Positions 1-8,177 are shown, numbered from the stretch's first letter. The stretch: 18,190 bases of DNA from Ruminococcus flavefaciens (GCA_002348905.1 DEBW01000103.1:2354-20543); one strand, 5' to 3'. Translations and numbers: made by a program. Notes: generated by a model from the sequence alone, not told the origin.

Positions 1-860
1 TCCTCATTCTCCTCCAGCTTCAGCATGTAAAGTCTCGATTTCAGAATCTGCATTGCCTTCGCTTTATTCTGGAACTGGGAGCGCTCATTCTGGCAGGTGA
101 CAACAATGCCGGTCGGATAATGCGTAATTCGAATCGCAGACGACGTCTTGTTGATATGCTGTCCGCCGGCACCGCTTGCACGGAAATAATCTATCTTGAG
201 GTCAGTCGGGTTTATTTCAAGCTCTACCTCGTCAGCTTCAACGAGGACAGCGACAGTAACAGTAGATGTGTGTATACGTCCCTGAGACTCAGTTTCAGGC
301 ACACGCTGTACACGGTGGACACCGCTCTCATATTTAAGGCGAGAGTAAGCGCCTTCGCCCTCGATAGAGAAGCTTATTTCCTTGAATCCGCCAAGCTCAG
401 TAGGATTTGCGCTGAGTATCTCCTGTTTCCAGCCTTTTGCTTCAGCGTACATAGTGTACATACGGTAAAGGGAATTAGCAAAGAGAGAAGCTTCTTCTCC
501 GCCTGCACCGCCACGTATCTCAATGATAACGTTCTTGTCATCGTTAGGATCTTTAGGCAGAAGGAGCACTTTCAGTTCATTTGTCTGCTCCTCCATGAGG
601 GACTTGTTCTCCTCATACTCAGCCTGAGCCATTTCCTTGAAATCCTTATCAAGACCGCCTGCATCGAGAAGCTCCTTAGCCTCATTGAAAGAAGCCTCAG
701 ACCTTTTGTACTCACGGTACTTCTCGATAATAGGTGTCATATTCTTATATTCACGCATAAGCTGGGTATAGAGCTTATTGTCGCTTACGGTCTCCGGATC
801 GGAGAGTTTTTCACTTATTTCTTCATATTTCTGCTCCATAAGAGCGAGCTTTTCAAACAT
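1..860 (-). CDS. prfA: Peptide chain release factor 1 (RF1), 3' part cut off by the window edge
   Basis: RF1 recognises UAA and UAG in the ribosomal A site and triggers release of the finished protein. About 286 N-terminal residues are visible; the family is about 355-360 long, so roughly 70 C-terminal residues lie outside the window. The GGQ catalytic motif (GAGGQHIN) is at residues 232-234 (bases 159-167). The codon-recognition tripeptide of the PxT type reads Pro-Glu-Thr at residues 188-190, within RVPETESQGR; this marks RF1 rather than RF2, which has SPF. The start ATG (858-860) has GGAAGGAT seven bases upstream. The DUF951 gene lies 50 bases upstream in the same direction and they may be co-transcribed. 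No frame disruption is seen. Confidence 0.97.
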   Translation of the reverse strand, partial: MFEKLALMEQKYEEISEKLSDPETVSDNKLYTQLMREYKNMTPIIEKYREYKRSEASFNEAKELLDAGGLDKDFKEMAQAEYEENKSLMEEQTNELKVLLLPKDPNDDKNVIIEIRGGAGGEEASLFANSLYRMYTMYAEAKGWKQEILSANPTELGGFKEISFSIEGEGAYSRLKYESGVHRVQRVPETESQGRIHTSTVTVAVLVEADEVELEINPTDLKIDYFRASGAGGQHINKTSSAIRITHYPTGIVVTCQNERSQFQNKAKAMQILKSRLYMLKLEENE

Positions 861-910
861 TATATCTATCCTTCCGAAAAATTATGTAGTATGCAGGTAT
901 AATGTGTACT

Positions 911-1099
911 CTATCCCTCAGATTCTCTGCGTATCTTCTTGATATTCTTTTCTATCTTGTTTCGGGGGATCATAAATTCTCTGCCGCAGCCGGCACATTT
1001 CAGTCTGAAATCCATACCTGAGCGTATCACTATCATTTCATTAGCGCCGCAAGGATGCGGCTTTTTCATTGTAAGCACATCACCCGGTCTTACGTCCAA
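911..1099 (-). CDS. DUF951 family small protein, TTG start
   Basis: A 62-residue protein of the DUF951 family, whose function is not established. The family signature is clear: MKKPHPCGANEM near residues 10-21, then a C-x2-C pair (CAGCGREFMIPR) that could form a zinc-ribbon-like site together with the earlier Cys. The start is TTG at 1097-1099, with GGGAGGAG six bases upstream. This gives MDVRPGDV and the usual family length (about 60-65). A longer in-frame ATG exists at 1178-1180, but it lies directly against the -10 box at 1181-1186 and so would not be in the transcript. The protein is basic towards the C-terminus (KIEKNIKKIRRE). It stands 50 bases upstream of prfA. Confidence 0.88.
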   Translation of the reverse strand: MDVRPGDVLTMKKPHPCGANEMIVIRSGMDFRLKCAGCGREFMIPRNKIEKNIKKIRRESEG

Positions 1100-1180
1100 A
1101 CTTTTCTCCTCCCTGCTTTGAAACTGCCGACACAAAAAATGCAGACAGCTCCCATATTTAAAAAAAATCGTACATTTCAC

Positions 1181-1209
1181 ATTATACCCTAAAATCCAAC
1201 TTAAATCAA
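1181..1209 (-). promoter_or_regulatory. Sigma-A-type promoter for the DUF951 gene (and perhaps prfA)
   Basis: On the minus strand: -35 TTGATT (1204-1209), 17-base spacer, -10 TATAAT (1181-1186). Predicted start of transcription is near 1174, giving a leader of about 75 bases before the TTG start at 1099. Confidence 0.75.
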
Positions 1210-1309
1210 TATCTATGAGGTATATTTTTTGAGTTTTGTGTAAAAATAATAAAAAGTCGGATAAAAAATAGATAATACAAACAAATATGATGTTAAAGGT
1301 GATAATTTT

Positions 1310-1645
1310 ATGTTAATAAGAATTACCGCTGAGTTTGATTCCAGAGAAAAAGCAGAGGCTGTCATCGGAAGAATACGCAGCTTAGTAAAGGGCGTATACT
1401 CAATAAATCTGATGCAGAGCCGGATATCAAGCCGTTCATTTTCACGCAGAACAGGCAATTTATCGGAATTTATGCAAAATACCGGCACATTGATGTCAGC
1501 GGCGATAAATATGCCTGATACTGCTTTTGAAAGCTCAGTATCGTCACAGTGCCGAAAGACAACTGTATTCATCGTCTGTGACAGCAAATGTGACCGGAAG
1601 ATACGCTCCATTCTCGAAGCAATGGGCGGAAAAAATATCAATTGA
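1310..1645 (+). CDS. Small protein of unknown function, possible ferredoxin-like alpha/beta fold
   Basis: I do not recognise this 111-residue protein. It has no signal peptide or membrane segment. The N-terminus (MLIRITAEF, then a charged helix, then GVYSINL) and the C-terminus (TTVFIVC, then a helix SKCDRKIRSILEAMGG) look like two beta-alpha units flanking a Ser/Arg-rich middle (residues 37-60), the pattern of a ferredoxin-like fold. That fold is inference only. AAAGGTGA stands eight bases before the ATG. It lies on the plus strand ahead of the S1-domain gene, 82 bases away. No clear -35/-10 pair was found upstream. A 142-codon frame on the opposite strand covers the same bases but has no comparable ribosome binding site, so I prefer this one. 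Confidence 0.6.
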   Translation: MLIRITAEFDSREKAEAVIGRIRSLVKGVYSINLMQSRISSRSFSRRTGNLSEFMQNTGTLMSAAINMPDTAFESSVSSQCRKTTVFIVCDSKCDRKIRSILEAMGGKNIN

Positions 1646-1672
1646 CCTGTAAATATAAAGACATAATCTCAC

Positions 1673-1721
1673 ACCTCCGTGAATATCATTATCTCACAAG
1701 CCAAAACATTTCTACGGAGGT
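1673..1721 (+). promoter_or_regulatory. Inverted repeat that can sequester the ribosome binding site of the S1-domain gene
   Basis: ACCTCCGT (1673-1680) is perfectly complementary to ACGGAGGT (1714-1721), the Shine-Dalgarno sequence seven bases before the ATG at 1728. The loop is 33 bases. If both arms are transcribed, pairing would hide the ribosome binding site. A weak -35-like TTGACC (1642-1647) lies upstream, but no well-spaced -10 was found. Regulation is inferred from the pairing only. Confidence 0.45.
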
Positions 1722-1727
1722 ATAAAT

Positions 1728-2573
1728 ATGAACTACAGACCGGAAGGCTGTCTTTTCAGAACAGCTGAAAACCAACGAGCTATCTCAAATATTGAAGGCA
1801 TTGAAGATGCCATGAAAAAAGGCACTATCCTTGAAGCAAGAGCAGCTTTGTGCGACAGCTCGCACGACCTCATCGTTGACCTTCCATGCGGCAAAGGTAT
1901 AATTCCCCGTGAGGAGGGAGCTGTTGGCATAAAAGACGGAAAAACCCGTGACATCGCTCTCATATCACGGGTAAACAAGATAGTATGCTTCAAGGTCACT
2001 GAGATATGCACCGACAAGGACGGCAATACTATTATAAAGCTTTCAAGAGCCGAAGCACAGAGAGAATTTATCGAAAACTGCGTGAGAAAGTTCTCCGCCG
2101 GTGACGTTATAGAAGCAAGAGTAACTCACCTTGAACAATTCGGCTGCTTTGTGGATATCGGCTGCGGAGTGCCGTCACTCATACCTATAGATGCCATATC
2201 AGTATCTCGCATCTCCCACCCTTCTGACCGTTTCCATGCCGGACAATTCATAAGAGCCGTTGTGCGCTCAAATGAGAACGACCGCATTTGTCTCACGCAT
2301 AAAGAACTCCTCGGCACATGGGAGGAAAATACCGCCTGCTTTGAAGCCGGCGAGACTGTATCAGGAGTGGTTCGCTCTGTTGAAGATTACGGCATATTCG
2401 TCGAGCTTAGTCCAAATCTTGCAGGACTTGCCGAACTTCGCAATGACGTTCACCCCGGCGAAAGCGTAAGCGTCTACATAAAGGCGATAATACCGGAGAA
2501 AATGAAAGTCAAGCTGGTAATAGTCGATACCTGCGAGGACTGTGAACCATGCCGGGACATCAACTACTTCTGA
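1728..2573 (+). CDS. Triple S1-domain RNA-binding protein (ribosomal S1-like), apparently interrupted at its C-terminus
   Basis: A 281-residue protein built from three S1/OB-fold units at about residues 30-110, 122-192 and 206-270. The second and third are the clearest (DVIEARVTHLEQFGCFVDIG and GVVRSVEDYGIFVEL). S1 domains bind single-stranded RNA; this compact family resembles ribosomal protein S1 or YlxR/GSP13-like translation factors, but the precise role is unknown. The ATG at 1728 has ACGGAGGT seven bases upstream. The tail is Cys-rich (CEDCEPC) and ends INYF. The stop is TGA at 2571-2573; the same frame then stays open for 24 further codons to TAA at 2646-2648. Those codons look like the natural end of the protein, so this may be a nonsense-truncated or readthrough gene. 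Confidence 0.88.
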   Translation: MNYRPEGCLFRTAENQRAISNIEGIEDAMKKGTILEARAALCDSSHDLIVDLPCGKGIIPREEGAVGIKDGKTRDIALISRVNKIVCFKVTEICTDKDGNTIIKLSRAEAQREFIENCVRKFSAGDVIEARVTHLEQFGCFVDIGCGVPSLIPIDAISVSRISHPSDRFHAGQFIRAVVRSNENDRICLTHKELLGTWEENTACFEAGETVSGVVRSVEDYGIFVELSPNLAGLAELRNDVHPGESVSVYIKAIIPEKMKVKLVIVDTCEDCEPCRDINYF

Positions 2574-2648
2574 GAGGTGGAACATATCAGCCGCTGGGAC
2601 TACGCTCCGGCAGAATCGGGACGGGATATCTCAACCGTGTTTGAATAA
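2574..2648 (+). other. In-frame 24-codon extension after the TGA of the S1-domain gene
   Basis: Translation continues in frame immediately after the TGA and yields a peptide containing HISRWDYAP and DISTVFE, ending at TAA. Codons resemble the upstream gene and the peptide is not low-complexity. From memory, related clostridial S1-like proteins end in a motif of the kind YF-(4 residues)-HI-x-x-W-x-Y-x-P followed by a hydrophobic VF; the spacing here (YF, TGA, EVE, HISRW) fits that. The segment would restore a 306-residue product if the TGA were a sense codon. Confidence 0.6.
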
Positions 2649-2674
2649 ATCCACAATTATGCATTATAAATTAA

Positions 2675-2698
2675 AAAGCCACCCGTAAAGGTGGCTTT
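2675..2698. terminator. Bidirectional Rho-independent terminator between the S1-domain gene and pfkA
   Basis: A nine-base-pair stem AAAGCCACC (2675-2683) / GGTGGCTTT (2690-2698) with a six-base loop CGTAAA. The minus strand runs into CTTTTTAAT, the plus strand into TTTAATATT, so it can end both converging transcripts. Confidence 0.9.
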
Positions 2699-2717
2699 AA
2701 TATTATAATAAGTATGA

Positions 2718-3680
2718 TCAGAATGCGATCTGCTCAGCGATATGGTGAAGCTTCTCATCATATGGCTTAGACATAGAAAGAGCTTCCTGTATATCGTAGT
2801 CAACGATCTTGCTGTCCTTGATACCAACAACACGGTTGCCGATGCCCTGCTCAAGGAGCTCAACAGCATAGTAACCCATTCTTGTAGCTTCAACTCTGTC
2901 TCTGAGTGTCGGATTTCCGCCTCTCTGAACGTGACCGAGAATGGTAGCTCTTGTTTCGATGTGAGTTTTCTCCTGGATCATAGTAGCGATCTCCTGAGAG
3001 TGACCGATACCCTCAGCAACGATAACAACGAAATTCTTCTTGCCCTTTGCCTTCTTTTCGAGCATTACCTTTGCTATAGAGTCGATATCGTAAGGAACTT
3101 CCTTAGTGATGATATCTGTAGCACCGCAGGCAACACCTGTATTTACTGCGATATGGCCAGCGCCTCTGCCCATTACCTCAACAACAGAGCATCTGTCGTG
3201 TGACTGGGAAGTATCACGGAGCTTGTCAACCATTTCCATAGCTGTATTCATAGCTGTATCGAAACCGATAGTATAATCTGTGCAAGCGATATCGTTGTCG
3301 ATAGTACCAGGGATACCGATGCAGAGAACACCCTTTGCAGAAAGGTCAGCAGCACCTCTGAATGAGCCGTCGCCGCCGATAACTACAAGACCTTCGATAC
3401 CAAGTTCAGCGCACTTAGCTCTAGCCTTTTCAACGCCCTCTTCTGTTCTGAATTCAGGACATCTTGCTGTATAGAGAACAGTACCGCCTCTGTGGATTAT
3501 GTCAGAAACGCTTCTCTCGTCCATCTGGAAAATGTCGCCTGTGATAAGTCCGACGTAACCTCTGCGGATACCATAAACTTCCATGCCCTTGCTAAGAGCT
3601 GTTCTTACGACTGCTCTTACAGCAGCATTCATGCCCGGAGCGTCACCGCCGCTTGTCAGTACGCCAATTTTCTTGATCAT
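2718..3680 (-). CDS. pfkA: ATP-dependent 6-phosphofructokinase
   Basis: Phosphorylates fructose 6-phosphate to fructose 1,6-bisphosphate, the committed step of glycolysis, as a cytoplasmic tetramer. At 320 residues it has the bacterial PfkA length. Visible motifs are the nucleotide loop TSGGDAPGMNA (9-19), GGDGSFRGA (102-110), PGTIDND with the catalytic Asp (124-130), MGRGAGHIA (170-178) and GHVQRGG. Gly in GGDG and Gly in PGTID indicate use of ATP; pyrophosphate-dependent enzymes carry Asp and Lys there. The start is the ATG at 3678-3680 with GGAGA eight bases upstream; an upstream in-frame ATG at 3755 falls at the predicted transcription start and is rejected. It is the last gene of the minus-strand run and has its own promoter. 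A short stem (3722-3738) lies in its leader. Confidence 0.97.
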   Translation of the reverse strand: MIKKIGVLTSGGDAPGMNAAVRAVVRTALSKGMEVYGIRRGYVGLITGDIFQMDERSVSDIIHRGGTVLYTARCPEFRTEEGVEKARAKCAELGIEGLVVIGGDGSFRGAADLSAKGVLCIGIPGTIDNDIACTDYTIGFDTAMNTAMEMVDKLRDTSQSHDRCSVVEVMGRGAGHIAVNTGVACGATDIITKEVPYDIDSIAKVMLEKKAKGKKNFVVIVAEGIGHSQEIATMIQEKTHIETRATILGHVQRGGNPTLRDRVEATRMGYYAVELLEQGIGNRVVGIKDSKIVDYDIQEALSMSKPYDEKLHHIAEQIAF

Positions 3681-3760
3681 AAAAAATTCTCCATTCTGCA
3701 CTTTGCGTATATTAGTCTGCGGCTTATTCAGCCTAAGCAGTATAATTCCATACAATATAT

Positions 3761-3789
3761 ATTTTAACGCTTTTTTGTCATATTGTCAA
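3761..3789 (-). promoter_or_regulatory. Sigma-A-type promoter of pfkA
   Basis: On the minus strand: perfect -35 TTGACA (3784-3789), 17-base spacer, -10 TAAAAT (3761-3766). It sits in the 145-base gap after dnaE and gives a leader of about 75 bases before pfkA. Confidence 0.85.
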
Positions 3790-3825
3790 GTAGATTCTGA
3801 TAAAAATTATCTATAAATGAAATTT

Positions 3826-6800
3826 TCATATCAATCCAAGCATATCCGGCGGAAAATAGCCTGACATAGCCTTATAACTTTCTTCACATACCCTTAGTGA
3901 AAGCGGAGTTTTCAAGCGTATTTTCTTCCGCTGGTCGGTAAGATAGAAGCACACTTCTGTTTTTCCGGGATAAGCTGTACAAATTTTCTTTATCGTGTCA
4001 GCAGGTATGTCCGCTGAATTTGTTTTTATGCAAAGGCGCATATTCATGGCTTTGCGTTCAAATTCACGCTCCGGCACGATGCTGTCGCATATAACAGTGA
4101 AGCTGTCCTCTTTTGCTGAGATTTTTCCGCTTATATAGACGATATTCTCCTCTATGAGGTAAGATGAAAAAAGCTCAAAAAGGTCAGGGAATACTACAGC
4201 TTCAAGCTCCTCAGTGCCGTCAGAGACCGTCATGAAGCTCATTTTTCTGCCATTTTTGGTTATATGTATCTTGCTTTCCTGAATTATACAAAGCAGTTTT
4301 ACATTGTCTCCGTCTTTAAATTCTCCGGAAGCAACCGCCGCTGTACTTTTCACATGGAGCAGTCTGCCGAAATAGTCATACTCCGAAACAGGATTTCCGC
4401 TGAGGTACATACCTGTAGCTTCTTTCTCCATGGAATAGAGCTTTTTCGGCTCAAATTCAGGGACAAACGGTATACGCACATTCATTTCTGCGGTATCAGA
4501 ATCACCGAAAAGGTCGAGCTGCCCCTCTATAACTCCCCTGCTGCCGCTTCCTGAGATGTCCATGAGCATTTCGTAGTTTTCGAGCATCTGCCGGCGGTTT
4601 AGTCCGAGACCGTCAAAAGCTCCGGCTTTTATCATATTTTCAAGAGCTTTTTTATTAAGCTCCCTGCCGCTGACACGCTCGCAGAAGTCTTGCAGGCTCT
4701 TGAAATCTCCGCCGGTTTCACGTTCACGTATCATCCTTTCAGCCAGACCTTCGCCAATATTCTTTATAGCTAAAAGTCCGAAATACATCTTTCCGCCTGT
4801 ATAGGTAAATCCTTTCATACTGCGGTTTGCGTCCGGACAAAGCACCTCTGTTCCGGCTGAACGGCACTCGCTGATATAATATGCAAGCTTTCCCGAAAGT
4901 CCCATAACGCTTGACATCAGAGCCGCCATGTATATACCTCTGTAGTGGTATTTCAGATAGGCGGTCTGATAGGCAAGATACGCATATGCTGCTGCATGGG
5001 ACTTGTTGAACGCATAGGACGCAAAGCTCACCATTTCGTCAAAAATAGCATTTGCAGACTCCGCAGGCACTCCGTTTTCAACCGCTCCGCTGACAAAGCT
5101 TTCACGCTCACTGAGCATGACATCATGCTTTTTCTTAGCCATTGCACGGCGCACGATATCGGCGTGACCGTAGGAATATCCGGCGAGTTTCCGGCATATC
5201 TCCATTACCTGCTCCTGATACACCATTACTCCGTATGTGTCGGCGAGTATCTCTTTCAGCTTCGGGTGGATGTACTTTATCTTGTCAGGATTCTTTTTGT
5301 TTTCGATGTAGACCGGTATCGACTTCATAGGGCCAGGACGGTACAGCGAGAGTATTACTATCAAGTCTTCAAGACGTTCCGGCTGCAAGTCTATAAGCTT
5401 TTGTGTCATGCCGTCACTCTCGAACTGAAAAACTCCGGCAGTCTCGCCCTTTGCAAGCATACGGTAAACGTCAGCATCATCAGTCGGTATCTTCCCGATG
5501 TTGAAATCCGGTTCAGTAAGACGTATACCGTTGACTGCCTCTTTTATAATAGTAAGGTTCCGCAGACCGAGAAAGTCCATTTTTAGCAGTCCGAGAGATT
5601 CAAGGTACTCCATTGTGTACTGTGTGGTAATGGTATTGTCGTTGCGCTGTAACGGCACAAGGTCATCAAGAGGTACGGCAGATATCACAACTCCGGCAGC
5701 GTGTGTAGAAGTATGACGAGGCATTCCCTCAAGCTGCAATGCAAGGTCAATCAGCTTTTTCACTGACCTGTCAGAACGGTATACCGCAGCAAGGTCAGGA
5801 TTCTCACGGAGAGAAAAGCTCAGGTCATTTTTCGGATCTATCATTTTTGATACTTTGTCTCCGAGCTGGTAAGGAAGTCCCATGACACGGGCAATATCAC
5901 GCACGGCTGCTCTTGCTTTCAACGTATCGAAAGCCACTATCTCTGACACCTTGTCAGCTCCGTACTTCTGAACAACGTAGTCCTTGACCTGCTGTCTGCC
6001 GATGATACAGAAGTCGATATCAAAATCCGGCATACTCACACGCTCAGGGTTGAGGAATCGCTCAAACATGAGATTGAACTTTATCGGGTCAATGCCGGTT
6101 ATGCCGATACAGTACGCAACAAGACTTCCTGCACCCGAACCTCTGCCAGGTCCTACGGGAATATCATGCTCACGGGCATAGCGTATAAAGTCCCATACTA
6201 TTAAAAAGTAGTCGGTAAAATGCTTCTCGGTAATGACTGAAAGCTCGTATTCAAGGCGTTTGACGGTACTCTCAGGCACTTCTCTGCCGTACCGCTTATA
6301 CATACCTCTGAAACTCAGGTCATGGAGGTACTTGTCGTTGTCGGTAACTCCGCTGACTTCAAAATGTGGTATTTTTATTGCACTGTCAAAGTTCATATCA
6401 ACATTACAGCGCTCAGCTATCGAAGCGGTATTCGACACAGCTTCTTCATGTCCGGCAAAAATCAAAGCCATTTCATCCGCCGATTTTACGTAAAATTCGT
6501 CAGTCTCAAAGCTCATACCATTAGGATCATCGAGATTTTTTCCTGTCTGTATGCAAAGAAGCACTTTTTGCATCTCGGTATCATTTTTGGTAATATAATG
6601 ACAGTCGTTAGTTGCTGCAAGAGGTATTCCTGTCTCTGCTGAAAGTCTGTAGAGCTGCGGAAGTATCTCCATTTCTTCACGTATGCCGTGATTCTGTACC
6701 TCGATAAAGTAGTTGCCTTCGCCGAAAATCTCCCGATATTCCAGCGCTTTCGCCTTTGCTGCATCATACTGACCGTTGCTGAGAAGTCTCGGTATCTCGC

Positions 6801-7227
6801 CGATGATACATCCCGAAAGGCAGATAAGTCCCTCATGGTACTTTTTCAGCAGGTCTTTGTCAACTCTCGGACGGTTGTAAAAGCCCTCGATAAATCCGGC
6901 AGAAACAAGCTTCACAAGATTGCTGTAGCCCTTGTTGTTCTCGCAGAGCAGTATCAGGTGATACGGCTTAGAATCGAGCTTTGCGTCCATATCGAACCTT
7001 GTCCTCGGAGCTACGTACACCTCACAGCCTATGACAGGCTTTATTCCGGCATTTTTAGCAGTTTTCCAGAACTCAGCCACGCCGTACATATTTCCGTGGT
7101 CGGTTATTGCAACGGCAGTCTGCCCCAGCTCTTTCACTCTTTCCATGAGCGAGGTTATACGGCAAGCGCCGTCAAGGAGACTGTACTGGGTATGCACATG
7201 GAGATTTACAAAATCTTCACTTCTCAT
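3826..7227 (-). CDS. dnaE: DNA polymerase III alpha subunit, DnaE type
   Basis: A replicative C-family DNA polymerase of 1133 residues, close to the usual length. The N-terminal PHP domain shows its metal ligands: HVH (10-12), DH (43-44), Glu69, Asp208 and His210. The polymerase active site follows: GRGSGAGSLVAYCIG (361-375), PDFDIDF with two catalytic Asp (400-406), and LLKMDFLGLRNL further on. A C-terminal OB fold is seen at about residues 980-1065 (DNVKLLCII, MSFMTVSDGTEELEAVVFP). It is DnaE rather than PolC because it has no inserted DEDD exonuclease. In Firmicutes, DnaE usually works beside PolC; polC is not in this window. Its start overlaps the end of whiA by 11 bases, so the two are probably translated from one message. 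The ribosome binding site is weak (AAAGG, 12-13 bases away), which fits translational coupling. No GC-rich terminator follows. Confidence 0.97.
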   Translation of the reverse strand: MRSEDFVNLHVHTQYSLLDGACRITSLMERVKELGQTAVAITDHGNMYGVAEFWKTAKNAGIKPVIGCEVYVAPRTRFDMDAKLDSKPYHLILLCENNKGYSNLVKLVSAGFIEGFYNRPRVDKDLLKKYHEGLICLSGCIIGEIPRLLSNGQYDAAKAKALEYREIFGEGNYFIEVQNHGIREEMEILPQLYRLSAETGIPLAATNDCHYITKNDTEMQKVLLCIQTGKNLDDPNGMSFETDEFYVKSADEMALIFAGHEEAVSNTASIAERCNVDMNFDSAIKIPHFEVSGVTDNDKYLHDLSFRGMYKRYGREVPESTVKRLEYELSVITEKHFTDYFLIVWDFIRYAREHDIPVGPGRGSGAGSLVAYCIGITGIDPIKFNLMFERFLNPERVSMPDFDIDFCIIGRQQVKDYVVQKYGADKVSEIVAFDTLKARAAVRDIARVMGLPYQLGDKVSKMIDPKNDLSFSLRENPDLAAVYRSDRSVKKLIDLALQLEGMPRHTSTHAAGVVISAVPLDDLVPLQRNDNTITTQYTMEYLESLGLLKMDFLGLRNLTIIKEAVNGIRLTEPDFNIGKIPTDDADVYRMLAKGETAGVFQFESDGMTQKLIDLQPERLEDLIVILSLYRPGPMKSIPVYIENKKNPDKIKYIHPKLKEILADTYGVMVYQEQVMEICRKLAGYSYGHADIVRRAMAKKKHDVMLSERESFVSGAVENGVPAESANAIFDEMVSFASYAFNKSHAAAYAYLAYQTAYLKYHYRGIYMAALMSSVMGLSGKLAYYISECRSAGTEVLCPDANRSMKGFTYTGGKMYFGLLAIKNIGEGLAERMIRERETGGDFKSLQDFCERVSGRELNKKALENMIKAGAFDGLGLNRRQMLENYEMLMDISGSGSRGVIEGQLDLFGDSDTAEMNVRIPFVPEFEPKKLYSMEKEATGMYLSGNPVSEYDYFGRLLHVKSTAAVASGEFKDGDNVKLLCIIQESKIHITKNGRKMSFMTVSDGTEELEAVVFPDLFELFSSYLIEENIVYISGKISAKEDSFTVICDSIVPEREFERKAMNMRLCIKTNSADIPADTIKKICTAYPGKTEVCFYLTDQRKKIRLKTPLSLRVCEESYKAMSGYFPPDMLGLI

Positions 7228-8131
7228 CGGTAATACTTGCCTTTCTTATCTCGTCAGCTATTTTTGCAAGCTTCTTAAAACGGTGGTTAACTCCAGAGCG
7301 GCTTATCGGCTCGGAAAGGCTGTCGCCTATCTCCTGTAGGCTCATGCCTGAATTATCAAGGCGAAGCTCTGCGACCTCACGCAGTTCGTCGGACAGGCTT
7401 TCAAGTCCCTGAGTACGTGCGATGAGGAGTATGTCCTCCTGCTGTTTCATAGCGGCGGCAACTACCTTGTCTATATTTGCGCTGTCGCAGTTGGCGATGC
7501 GGTTAGCCTTGTTTCTTACGTCTTTGTATATTTTAACGTTCATAAGTTCAAGCGTACACTGCTGTGCGCCGATAAAGGTGAGAGTGTCCTCAATTGATTC
7601 GCTGCCCTTGATATAGACTATGTACTGTCCACGCCTTACGGCAGTACGAGCCGTTACACCGATGTCTCCGAGGAGCGATACAAGCTGTTCCGCAAGTTTC
7701 TCAGCGGTAGCAGTAAATTCAAGGTGGTACTCCTTTGCAGGATCGTTTACGCTGCCGGATGCAAGAAATGCACCTGCGGTGAACATTCCAAGTCCTGATG
7801 TAGGGATAAGCTCCTGATCGAAATAGCGGTCATTTTCGTCAAGACGGTACTTTTCAAAGACACGGCTGATAAGCTCAAAGTCGTTTATCTCGCAGATATA
7901 GAGTTTTTTACCTCTGTTTTCAGAATCACGCCGCTCGGCAGAGCTGTGGAACACCCTGTCAAAAAGGTACGAAAAAGTATCAGCAGCAGTACTGCTCTTG
8001 CTCTGAAACACTATTTCCTCACGGCTGAGATGCCTGCAAAAGAGCAGCATACCGTAAAGACAGGCAAAACGGCTGTTTTTATCGGTTATTGAAGAACGTA
8101 TCTCAGCTCTGACTTCATTTGAAAAAGACAT
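7217..8131 (-). CDS. whiA: DNA-binding regulator WhiA
   Basis: WhiA proteins combine a degenerate LAGLIDADG homing-endonuclease fold with a C-terminal helix-turn-helix. They control division and sporulation genes in actinobacteria and affect division and chromosome segregation in Bacillus. The product has 304 residues. The start MSFSNEVRAEIRS is the family's usual N-terminus. The ATG at 8129-8131 has GGAG about eight bases before it; a TTG six codons upstream is less likely. The C-terminal helix-turn-helix reads SLQEIGDSLSEPISRSGVNHR, followed by a basic helix. It lies between rapZ (81-base gap) and dnaE (11-base overlap). The usual clostridial neighbour yvcK is missing from the gap. Confidence 0.95.
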   Translation of the reverse strand: MSFSNEVRAEIRSSITDKNSRFACLYGMLLFCRHLSREEIVFQSKSSTAADTFSYLFDRVFHSSAERRDSENRGKKLYICEINDFELISRVFEKYRLDENDRYFDQELIPTSGLGMFTAGAFLASGSVNDPAKEYHLEFTATAEKLAEQLVSLLGDIGVTARTAVRRGQYIVYIKGSESIEDTLTFIGAQQCTLELMNVKIYKDVRNKANRIANCDSANIDKVVAAAMKQQEDILLIARTQGLESLSDELREVAELRLDNSGMSLQEIGDSLSEPISRSGVNHRFKKLAKIADEIRKASITDEK

Positions 8132-8155
8132 ATTTTCAGCTCCACTCAAAGAATA

Positions 8156-8177
8156 TCCGCATAACGATGTATGCGGA
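8156..8177 (-). other. Intercistronic stem-loop between rapZ and whiA
   Basis: A perfect eight-base-pair stem (TCCGCATA / TATGCGGA, 8156-8163 and 8170-8177) with a six-base loop, 25 bases before the whiA start. No T-run follows on the minus strand, so it is not a standard terminator. It may be an RNA-processing or stability element, or an operator. Confidence 0.5.

Noticed and set aside
120..902. A 260-codon open frame on the plus strand
   Set aside because: It lies opposite prfA, whose motifs are unmistakable; the plus frame gives no recognisable protein.
1213..1641. A 142-codon open frame on the minus strand opposite the small plus-strand gene
   Set aside because: It has no good ribosome binding site, reads across the DUF951 promoter region's upstream side with a Phe/Tyr/Lys-rich AT-driven tail, and the plus-strand frame has a better start context.
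2571..2573. TGA as a selenocysteine codon
   Set aside because: The nearby CxxCxxC made this worth a look, but no convincing bacterial SECIS-like hairpin follows at the expected distance and S1-domain proteins are not known selenoproteins.
3721..3738. Hairpin in the pfkA leader as a terminator or riboswitch
   Set aside because: Only a five-base stem with a seven-base loop and no T-run; too weak to call.
3790..3825. Terminator after dnaE
   Set aside because: The small AT-only palindromes here (such as GATAAAAATTATC) lack GC stems, so no terminator is called.
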